Shown: positions 24,401 to 36,400 of the stretch, piece after piece
How the letters are laid out: every line of letters starts with the position of its first letter
Position numbering within the stretch: position 1 is the stretch's first letter
From: Gari tellinella
Taxonomy: Eukaryota; Mollusca; Bivalvia; Cardiida; Psammobiidae
Reading direction: 5' to 3'
Assembly: GCA_922989275.2 (NCBI GenBank)
Contig: OV277866.1
Location: forward strand, 74,436,328-74,500,327
Length of the DNA: 64,000 nucleotides
Program-made: the position numbers and the translations under genes
Notes under the pieces: model-generated
The model's database searches: none
What the model saw: the letters and a program-made list of their open reading frames with translations, nothing else
What the model was told of the DNA's origin: nothing

Positions 24401-27400
24401 TGAATTTGATCAGATCGCCAATGATATCTGGCTCTGAAAGTACAAAGCAGGACTATTTACCCATTACTCTATAGCCAAGTTCTAGAATTGAAGATAGGTG
24501 ACCACTTAAAGCAGGTTGAAAGTACAGCACAAAGCTCCTGTTTTTTGCTTGAGTCTCTTTTAAGATACCGGTATATTCTGCCGATCTGTGGTGCAGTGTC
24601 GAGTGGTATGGCCACAAAGAGAGATCTGTAGTGGTGCATTAAAGGCAGCCTGTAACAGTGATTTCCGACAGGTGTTACCTTTAGTAATATATGTAAAGGT
24701 TGCCCCACCCACAGATTGCAGCTTGGGATTTTTCATTTGAAGTTTCAGGTGTAAATGAGTTGAAATGAACAATAATGCAACAAGGACTTTCGATATATTA
24801 ATTACCCTGTATACTAGTCTATTGGGACTGGGCTATTAAGCCTGGTAACAGATGGGCCAACAACAAAGGCAGTGGCAAACTGGGGGAACCTGTCTATCAG
24901 ATCAGGGCTCCAGATAAGAGGGAGTATTTTGAACAAATCCAACATTTATTCACTTATTTCAGCACCAAATCCTATGGTGTAACTACTCATTAGAATCGTC
25001 TTGAAGAGACGATTCTATTGAGTAGTAACACCATAGGGTTTAAAGCAGAAGTAAAGATTTTAATTTCTGAAATACTACCCTTATCTGGAGCTCTGCAGAT
25101 GCTTGAATATTTTGTAATCATTTGCCAACTGTTCTGGTTTCAGTGTGAATTTGCTCAAATGACCTATGATATTTGGCTCTGAAACTACAAGGCATAACCA
25201 TTATATGCCAAACTCCTTGTAAGCTGAATCTTATCCTACAATAGATACAGGTAATTTATGCACAGACAGGAATGAAGAAAGCTCCTCTACCAAAATGACT
25301 GAAGCAGGGAGATAAAGAAAACAGAATATTCACAAATCTCAAGTGTATGATTGTATTTTTAACCGCTTATAATCCTTGATGTTTGATTAAGCTATCCCTC
25401 TTTTGCTAATACAGACTTGTGTATAGTGATGCTTTAATTGTTAACAGCATAATTTGTTGCAGACTCTCCTTTTGAGGTAAATTTCTGCATCTCAGCATGT
25501 TACCTTACAACTTATAAGCAATCTTTTTTACTGAAAATCTACCAAATTCCTTAACCCATTACCCCATAGCCTGTTTTAATTTTGAAGATATGTGACCGCT
25601 TAAAGCAGGCTTAAAGTAAAGCAGAATGCGCCTTAGGACGCATTCTGCTTTACTTTCAGGCTGCTTTAAGTTACCATCTGCTAGAATATAGAAAATATTT
25701 CTTGTGAAACATGTTCATGACTATATAAATTTGAACTATTTTCTTCAGTAGAGGAATAAATTTTAGGCGTAAAAAGGTGCATTTATGGGGTTATGGGTTA
25801 AGAACTGACTCCATGGTCCATGAAGTAAGAAATTAATTTCCTTTTATGTAATATTCTGTAAGAAAAACATTATGCCATGTAAAGAAGACCTCCATTTTTC
25901 TGGCCAATCTGATTTTTTTCTTCATAGTTTGCTTTACTTTTGCAAACAATATACCGGTACCTTGTAAATAGGGATATATGCTCCCTACAAACATACTATG
26001 TCATGGGATACCATCTCAAATTAAACATCCGTTAGGTTTGTTTGTTTTTTATTTACATTTCATCCTGTAAAGTCTTTATGTAATTGTATTAAAAATATGC
26101 AGTTTATTTCTCTATGAAACTACATCAAACTGGTTCCAGCCAGTTAGAAAGAGGGCGGAGTCTCCCCCGGAGATATACTGAACTAGTGACCAGCCAATGG
26201 TTGCTATGGCGTGTAATTAGGCTGAAATAAACATGCTCAACCTAATTTTTTTTAAAAATACTCTTTAATAATAGATATTTAAGTTGAATTGTTTATTTTT
26301 AATGTCTTTTTAAGCACACAGTGACAGTTTACTGGGTAAAAGCTTGACTTTGCAATCAACTCCAAAACATGTATTTTGGACTTCTTTTCATACCGTATAT
26401 TATAGAGATCTAATGGCTGATACATCCAGGATTTACATCTATAAAACCTATTTGGCCGGTGTATGATATATTCATATACATGAAAACAAATCTGGTCAAA
26501 ATATACATTAAATGGACAAGACAGAAAATAAAAATATAAGGAATAAACAACATCTTTTTTGCCATTTACGACGGTAAGAACCTATTAGCTTTGCGAGGTG
26601 AGTTTATCGTAAACGCCCTTCGTTCTCTTACGAAACTTAGCCCAAGCAAAGCTAATGTCTTCATATCGTCGTAAACGGCAAAAAGTAGTGATCGTCCATC
26701 CATTCTGCCATATATTGACTAAATGGGAGAATGTAGTACTTTTGTTGAAAGGCAGGTAGTTGCTTAACCCTTTACCTGATAGCCTATTTCTAGAACTGAA
26801 GATAGGTGACTACTTAAAGCAGGTTGGAAGTAAAGCAGAATGCACCTCGAGGCGCATTCTGCTTTACTTTCAGCCTGCTTTAAGCTATCATGTGTTAGAA
26901 TATAGAAAATGGTTCCATATAATATATTTCATAACTGATTAAATTGGAACTATTTTCTTCAGCGGAGGAATAAATCACATTCGCTAAAAGGCGCTTCTAT
27001 GGGGGAAAGGGTTAAAGCAATATGGCAATATGAAAGAAAAGCATTGTGAAAGTAAAGCATAAAGCTCTTGTACTTTCATCTTGCATTTAGCTCCAAATTG
27101 GACTTCAAACAATCGGTGAATTCTCATTTAGTACAACTATCAATACAGGGTCGTGGCAATCAACAGAGCTAATGGAGAGGCAGGGACAAAGGCATCCTAT
27201 GAGGATTATATGGTGGAAACGGTTAAACAGTTATAGGTATGTGAAGGAAAAGGTTTACCCTTTACTCCATAGCCTGGTTTTAGTTTTGAAGACAGGTGAC
27301 CACTTGAAGAAAGGTTGAAAATAAAGTAGAACACGCCTTAATTCTGCTTTACTTTCAGCCTGCTTTAAGCTACTATCTGCTAGGATATAGAAATTATTTC

Positions 27401-30400
27401 TTACGGTATACATTCATGACTTCTGGTATATATTCATGACTGTATCACGTTGGACTATTTTCTTCAAAGGAGGAATAGATTAAAGGTGTAAAAAGATGTC
27501 TTTATGGAGTAATGGGTTCATCTGCTGTAAATTTGGTGCACTATAGACTACAGGGTAACATATAACACAAGCATGCCATTCACCTGTCAAAGTACAATAT
27601 TCTCCAATCAACAGACAACTGGGCTACTGATGGTCCTAGGATCAAGGTGTGTTTATACTGTGGGAAACTCTGCAATAAGCTCAGTAGCCTGTTATAATAA
27701 GCACTGAGCTTTGCTGGTGGCAGACTTACATTTCCAATGGTATGACCAAACTCATCTGGCTCTTTATAAAGAAAAGTTTCAAACATGATTCTCACGGCAC
27801 ATTTTGGTAAAAAATAATTTCACATGTACAGGGAAACCTCTCTAAACCAGACTCTGTCATCATTATCATCATTGTTTAGATCTGTGACTTATTAAACAAT
27901 ATTTTTGGTCTCTAAACCACTTAACAGCTCAACTCATTTAGCCCTAGTGACGCATATATGCGTCCTTTACCAAATGAGTACCTGTGAAGAGTACACTTGT
28001 CCTATGCAAACAGTGAAGTCCCTGATTAGAGGGCTCCTGCAGGAGCCCTCTGATCAGGGACTTTACTGTTTGTCATTTTGAAATTCATTACAAAAAACAA
28101 CCCTAAATAGTAAATAGTCTAAATGGACCAGCCTTTATTGCAAACTGGTGTTGCCCATTGGAAGTTTCAGGGGATAATGAGTTAATGCAGGAGAAAAGTA
28201 AGACAGAAAGCATTAAGTGGTCACCTTTCTTTTGGGGTCTACTTTCTTTTCCAAAAGAGTGGCCAATTAAGAGAGGTTTTACAGTATATGGACATAATAA
28301 TGTGAAAAACCTGTTAAGCCATTCACATTTTTTAAAAGACTCATGGCAGTTTCTTAAGACAGGTATTATAGCATAATTTCAGTGTTTAAGGTAGCTGTTG
28401 ACGATCGATACTGCAAGCGGATTTTTCTAATTTATTGTCGTGATTGATGATTTTCCCCCCAATTTTATAGCTGACGGATGAAAATGGTACACATCCCATC
28501 AGAATATGCCAATTTACAAAAAATATTTTAGTCTTTTACAATTTTATAAGAACATTTAAAAAAAAATTCAAACAACGATATCAAAGCCATCTTTATTTGT
28601 AACATGATTAAAATTGCCCAAAATACTCTTTATAAACATATCTAGGGATCCGTGTCTCAGATTTTTAAAATACCGCTTCAAACCTTTGTTATGTAACATC
28701 AAAGATTTTTTACGGTTTAAAGTCGACCACTATTACGTAACGCTTTATAACGGACCACTGGAGCTACTTATACAATTTCTGAGACACGGTTCCCTCGGGG
28801 AGATAATACCCTTTCATCTGCTTCAAACCGCACGAAAATTGAACCCCCACAGCGAAAGTTAGGGGAGTTCAAAAATACCGCTTGCTTCAAATTATGTAAT
28901 GCCGGAAACTCCAATTAACTGACTGATGTGTCAATTAGGCTCTCGTGACCGCCCGGTATTCAACCAAGACCTTCTTTTTCAACAAATAACATGACCCAGC
29001 TTATGATAAACCATTTCGTTAAACTCCGCCCCAAATTAACAAAGCCAATCATTAAAATAACGATTTTAATACGGTAAAAGTTGTAAATCACCTCTGACAG
29101 CTTCGGAATAAACCACCTATCTAGTCACGTAATCTCCGCAATTGAGGCACCCAGCGGGGATTCTGACGCGTGATTTACCGGTAAAATGACCGAGAAAGCA
29201 AGAGAGAATTTGGTAACTTGTAGAAAATACCTTTATCTATCAGGATTTGTAAAAAAGTATAAAACGACTATTTTACCATTTATTTCGGTAAATGCTACCT
29301 TAACCATTCTTCTATGCACTTATTATGAATACATACCATCTTTATTCACTTATTATGAATACATACAATGTACCATTTTTATAATTAAACTGGTAACACT
29401 CACAAGGAATGAATGCAGACTCATGACAAACAGATCCTACAAGAAAAGTGTTGAACCTGATCAGACAGATCCTTCAAGAGCTGTCTGATCTGGGTAATGG
29501 GTATACACTGTTTTCCAAAGCTTATACATGTAAGTTTATACTGTTAGCAGGAGAATGGTTAAGATATGTAAGTTGAATTAACCCATTACCACATAGCTGT
29601 TTCTGGTATTGAAGATAGGTAACCATTTAAAGCAGTTTGAAAGTAAAGCAGACATTTCTATTTTATTCTAAGCCCAGTTTAAACAGACACCTATCTAGAT
29701 GCTGGGAATGATACCCATGTCCCTTTGCCAGGACAAAATAGAAGCATACATTGAAATGAGAAAGCAAACCATGGATGCCCTGTGGCATGCCTGACCTTAC
29801 ATGCAAACCCTTTATTTGTCCATAACTAACCTAAAGGCAAAACCTAAACCATGGCCAAGATCACCAACCTTACTGTGATGTAACATGATGTACTCATTAA
29901 CTCTTTCCTCCCTGAAACTTTAAATGGACAATTCCAGTTTCCATTTTAGTCTAGTCCATTTATGACTTTTAAGGGCTGTTTTTGTCTATGTTTGGCATTG
30001 TGACAAACAGTGAAGACCCTGATCAGAGGGCTCCTTTTGGAGCCCTCTGATCTGGGTCTTCACTGTTTGCATAGGACAAGTGTACTGTTCACATGTACAC
30101 TGTTTGTACAGGACGCCTAAATGCGGGACTAGGGTTCAAAGAGTTAAGGCAAATGAGCATATAAAGTTGCTTGACCCTAGCTACAGAACATATTAAATTA
30201 TTCTCCCATTACTCCATAAATACTTCTTTTTACACCTATAATTTATTCTGGCACTGAAGATAAAACTTAAATTTTATAAAATATGTCCTATATTCTAGCT
30301 GCTGGTAGATTAAATAAGACTGAAAGTAAAGCAGAATGTGCCTGAATAATTCTGCTTTACTTTCAACCTGCTTTAGGTGGCCATCTATTTTATACACCAG

Positions 30401-33400
30401 AAATAGGTTATGGAGTATAGGGTTAAAGGACCTAAATGCAAACAATAAACCAATGGGATGTATGTAGGACAAAGTAATGCACATAATCACATGCACATGT
30501 ACACATAAGGACAGGGGTAACGTCTATTCTTATGAAAGGAGAGGTTTACTAACGTCCTGCAGGGTACTGCTTAATGCAAGATGGAAGTTAAGTAGAAAGC
30601 TCCTTTAGAAGCTTTCTGCCTTACTTTCATCTTGCTTTTCAGCTGCTACTATATTCAACAGCATCAGTGGATATTCTTCAATGATCAGCTGGTGGAGGAA
30701 AGGGTAAAAACTTCTTATTACACTTCTACTGAGTTTACTCCATAGATATGCATATTTACGCATCTAATTTATTCCTCCACTGAAGAAAATAGTTCCAATT
30801 AATACAGTAATTAATAAGTATCATGAGAACTATTTTCTATATCCTAGCAGATGATAGCCCAAAGCAGGTTGAAAGTAAAGCAGAATGTGCCTTAAGGCAC
30901 ATTCTGCTTTACTTTCAGCCTGCTTTAAGTACTTACTTGTTTTCAAACTGGTAACAAGCTATGAGGTTTAGAGTTAATGAGTGTCCTTGTGAATGGTAGA
31001 AGACACTGTTTTTTACTGTACAGTAGAACCTCTCTATTACAACCATTAAGTTGTGTCAAATATTAGTTGTTTAAGACAGGTGACTGCTTAAAGCAATGTG
31101 AAAGTGAAACAAAAAGCTCAAACAGGAGCTTTTTGTTTCAATTTCACATTAATTTAAGCTGTCACCTGTCTTTTGTACAGATAATTAGCCTTCTTTTAGT
31201 GGTCGTAATAGGCAGGCTCTACTGTACTAGCAAAGAGGTACCTATGCAGGGGCTGGTTTCAGGTAAGAGGTAGTAAATCAAAGTTTTTAATAATATTTCC
31301 CTTATGTCTGCACCAAACAATATGGTGTGACTACTTATTAAAATCGCTAACCAGAAGTCACACCAAAGGGTTTGGTGCAGGGAAAAATTCACTGGGGCAC
31401 TCCACATGCCAGTTTTTCATTTGTTAATCAGAAATATGTTATCAATTTTACCATTTCCTAGCTCCCAGCCGGCCATCTTGTAACCCTTTTTGACTGTATA
31501 CTTCATCAGCTGTTCTGCATTGGTTGGGTCCCAGCTGTCGCCACTACGCAGCAACACGTTCAGGTCAAAGATCAAGGACCAGCCAACAGTGTTAACAAAC
31601 TCGTGAAGCTGATCATACATCTTAGCTGAAAAAAAACATGTAAACAAATGTATCAGTCTCGGCGCTTATGTCGATCATACATTTCATTTCAAAATTTTAC
31701 CCATTACACCATAAATACGCTTTTTTATGACTTTATTGTTTCTACACTGGGGAAAGTGGTCCCCACCTAAGAAGTATTGAACATAGAGCACAGTAGTTAT
31801 ATGCAGTATCTTCAAGATTTGTAACTTAAAACAGGTTATCTGTAAGGATCTGATTTTAATTGATTTGATATGATTTTATGTCGCTTAAAATTCTATATGT
31901 TTAGTATTTTAGTCATATCATGACGTCCAGCTAATTACAGGTGGAGGAAGACCCCAGAAGTCCTTTATGCACTGTTTCAGGAATCAGTTGGCAACTAGGT
32001 AGAACCACCGACCTTCTGCAAGCCAGCTGGAAGGCTTCCCCGCATGAAAAATCCAAATGACCAGACTTGGATTTGAACTCACAGCAGTGAGGAGCTTAAA
32101 GTGATGTAAGTCACAGTGACTTATATATACAACTAGGCCACGGAGGACTCATAGTTAAAAGGAAAGCAGAATGCTCCTTAACTCATTCACCCATGAAACT
32201 TTTAATGGACAATTCCAATTTCAAAATAAGTCTTAGTTTATCTTTGACTATTTAAGGTTGATTTTAACAATATATAAATGACAAACAGTGTAGACCCTGA
32301 TCAGAGGGCTCCATCAAGGGCCTTCTGATCAGGGTCTACATTGTTTGCATGGGACAAGTTTAATCCTCACAGGTACACTGTTTGTAAATGACGAGTATAC
32401 TCCTTTCTAGGGTTGAATCTGTTAAGGAGCAATCTGTCTTATTTTGGGCCTGCTTTCAGTAGTCACCTGTCTTCAGAGCTAGAACCATACACGGCCTTTT
32501 TTCCAAAATTTGGGAAGAGGCCTTAGCTTTTCATTTTGGGAAATTCAAACACAATTTTGGCCAAATTGGGAAAGTAAACCAACTTTCAAGAGACTTTAAA
32601 ACATAAATGAAAGTATACATAAGTACAGAAAATGGAAAGTTGCTTTAATTTAATAATTTGAAAACAAAGTAATTCAACATTTATACAGGACTCAGTGAAC
32701 CGGACACTTCTACTGTAGTTTTATCTATAGAATAATGCTTTTTTTTCGTGAGAATCATATAATGTGCACAATTGTATATTTGGGAAATCCTTTAACCAAA
32801 ATTGGGAAAAAATGAGGCTTTTTGCAATTGGGAAGTCACCTGTAATGGGCCCCTGTTATAGAAGGAAAAAAAAGCACTGCCATACTAAATGGGGAAAAGG
32901 TTAAACGCAGAATAGCCAGGTTTTAACTTTGAAATACAGTTGGGGCATTAATTGAACACTACATGCCCAAGATTGATTGATTATCAATTACGAGAGATAT
33001 TCAGAAAAAAAAATCAACCTTAGCTCAAATAGTAAATTTGTTTGAGTGGAAGTTCACATGTACCTGACATGGTAAAGTTAGTCTTTTGTTCTTTCTCTGT
33101 GGATGTCTTTATATGTGCAGTATCAGCTCTCCCATTATACCACTCATGGTACCCATTCCTCAGTTTTCTGTCATTGGACAAGTTTTCAATATTGTTCCTA
33201 AATAATTTATGTTCTGGTCCAAGTTTGGTCCATTTTAGTATTTCATCTGTGTTCAGTGGATCAGCCTCTTCTATGGGTGAGGAATCCTCTTTGAATATGA
33301 GAAAATCTGCATCGTTTCCACCAACTCTCAAATAACACGGTGCTAAAGCAGAAGCCAGGGTTTTCAGTTTCTGTGACCTGCAAGTAATCAGATACACAAA

Positions 33401-36400
33401 CTCCTTTTAACCCATCTCCTGCGGAATATTCATATATATAAATCTACAAGTCTGTTATGAACTATTACATCAATTTACTTATCAATAAGGAAAGTTATGC
33501 ATAACCTGATCAGACAGCTCCTTTCTCTGACCTGGGTCTAAAATTTTCTAAAAACATCAATACACATAATTAGCGAGAGAAACCTGCCAACAATAAAGAC
33601 AATCATAAAACTGGCTACAAAAATGTATGGTGCTCCCTTCCTCCTATTGGCCAAGTTCATGGCATAAGAAATGGCCAGGTTAAAGGGACTCGCAACCGGA
33701 TGGTGTACTTGTCAAAATAAAATAAAATACTCAAATAAAAGCAAATTTGTGGCATTATTTGGCTTCTGACATTAAAAAAATATGATCAGTCCAAAAAAAG
33801 TCTCAAGAATCGTCACCGAATCTTAGTTTTTTTTAGATATTTTCAATCGTTTTTCTATAGCGTCAGCTGACGGTATAGTTGTTGTTGTTGCTTCTCTACA
33901 CGGACTCAGACATAAACCCGAGCTGAATAAAGTACCATCAATCGCTACTAGTGAAGTACATTAATTCGCTACCATATATCGTCAATTCTCGTATTCTCGT
34001 GGTTTCTCATAATCTTGTGTCTTACAAAAACAGATTAAATGGACACTCCTGACATCCAGAAATATATCAACTCTTTTCCTCGGATAAATTTATGTTGGAA
34101 AATGTTATAAGGACCAAAAAAACATCAATTGGGTTTGAATGATCTTTTTTCAAAATTTCACATGTAAAACGTGTTGGATATTGTAATTCATTTTAATACT
34201 TGTGCATAACTAACGAGAGCACCGCAAACGGGTGCTGGACGCTCGACTTTCATATACTTGAGACGGCTATATTTTTCAAACTTAAAGAATGTGTATGGGT
34301 GTTTAATGCCCTATTGATCATAGAAGTTTGTAAGCAACAACAACTTAAACATACTTGGACAGTCTACATTCCACTTAAAGTAAACTATAAGTCAAAATAA
34401 GGACAATATCTTTGCCTGCTTTACCTGCCTTGTTGTAATGCGTTGCCCTTTTGAAACTAAACAAGTATTCAAATATATTGGAAGTTTGAAATTAATAACT
34501 TTCTACGGTTACTGAATAATTTCATATACAAATTCTTGGTCAAACAAGGGCAATAACTCTGCAATGACAAATCCCATGGTTATCTGCTGTGTTGAAAGGT
34601 GATGCCCTTTTGAAACTGAACAAGCATTAAAAGTTTCAAGTTAATACCTATGGTAATTATTGAGAAATTTCAATTTACAAGTTTTATGTAAATAAAAACA
34701 AGGACAATAACTCTGGAATGGCAAATCCCTGGTCACCTTTCTTGTTTGAATGAGTTGCCCTTTTGTTATAACACAAGTACATGTATTTAAAGTTTCAAGT
34801 TAAAACCTTTGACAGTTATTAAGATATTTCAATTTACAAGTTTCAAGTAAATAAATCAAGGGCAATTACTCTGGAATCACAAATCACAGAGTAACCTACC
34901 TTGTTGTAATGAGTTGTCCTTTTGATACTTAACAGGTATTTAAAGTTTCAAGTTAATATCTTTCATAGTTATTTAGATATGTTAATTTACAATTTTTAAG
35001 TAAATAAAACATGGGCAATAACTCTGAAATGACAAATCCCTGGATTACCTGCCTTGTTGTAATGAGTTGCCCTTTTGATACTAAACAAGTATTCAAAGTT
35101 TCAAATGGATACCTTTGATAGTTATTGAGATATGTTAATTTTATAATTTTTAGGTAAATAAAACAGGGGCAATAACTCTGGAATGGCAAATCCTAGGGTT
35201 ACCTGCCTTGTTGTAATGAGTTGCCCTTTTGATACTTAATAACTATTCAAAGTTTCAAATGGATACCCCTGATAGTTATTGAGATATGTTAATTTATAAT
35301 ATTTAAGTAAATAAAACAAGGGCAATAACTCTGAAATGACATATCACAGGGTTACCTGCCTTGTTGTAATGAGTTGCCCTTTTGATACTAAACAAGTTTT
35401 CCAAGTTTCAAATGGATACCTTTGATAGTTATTGAGATATGTTAATTGATAATTTTAAAGTAAATAAAATAGGGGCAATAACTCTGAAATGACAAATCCC
35501 AGGGTTACCTGCCTTGTTGTAATGAGTTGCCCTTTTGATACTGAACAACTATTCAAAGTTTTGATTGGATACCTTTGATAGTTATTGAGATATGTTAATT
35601 TATAATTTTTAAGTAAATAAAACAAGGGCAATTACTCTGAAATGACAAATCCCAGGGTTACCTGTCTTGTTGTAATGAGTTGCCCTTTTAATACTGAACA
35701 ACTATTCCAAGTTTCAAATGGATACCTTTGATAGTTATTGAGAAATGGACTCTTACAAAAACCTTAAGCAAAAAACTTAACCGACGCAGACGCTGACGCA
35801 GACGACAGGGTGACGACAATAGCTCGACTTTTGAAAAAGTCGAGCTAAAAATCAATAAACAAACAAATATTGATGCCACAGACGCAGAAATTGTCCATAT
35901 GATAGATTTAAATTGACTCTAAAAACACTCCCTCCATAGCAACAAACGTTAACAACCAATCAGAAGGCACAAGAATACGAGAAACATTTGAGTCTTTTGA
36001 CTGATTCAGATCATGCAGGGAGGTGTATTCAAACGTAGAAATGACCTAGATATTATTTTTTTATTATTATTTTTATGGATGTTATACTTTATTCAGAGTT
36101 TCACCGAATAGGAGACAACAGTATATATAGCCTGTTTACCTGTGATTTCGCCACCCGTAGCTATATTTTTCGCGCATGCGCTTTCTGATCATGATGTAAC
36201 ATTTCTTACTTGTTCACGGATCTAATTCTGAACTGAACCTTCAATGACACGAATATATACAAATAAAACTTGTGAAATAAATACAAATGTAAATAACTGT
36301 ACCGTTTTCGAACGAGGTCATTGCTCTGGATCACCGGGATGCTTTCTTGTCAGTTCGCCACCTCTGATTGGTCGTTCGATAATTAGGTCAATGTAGCTGT

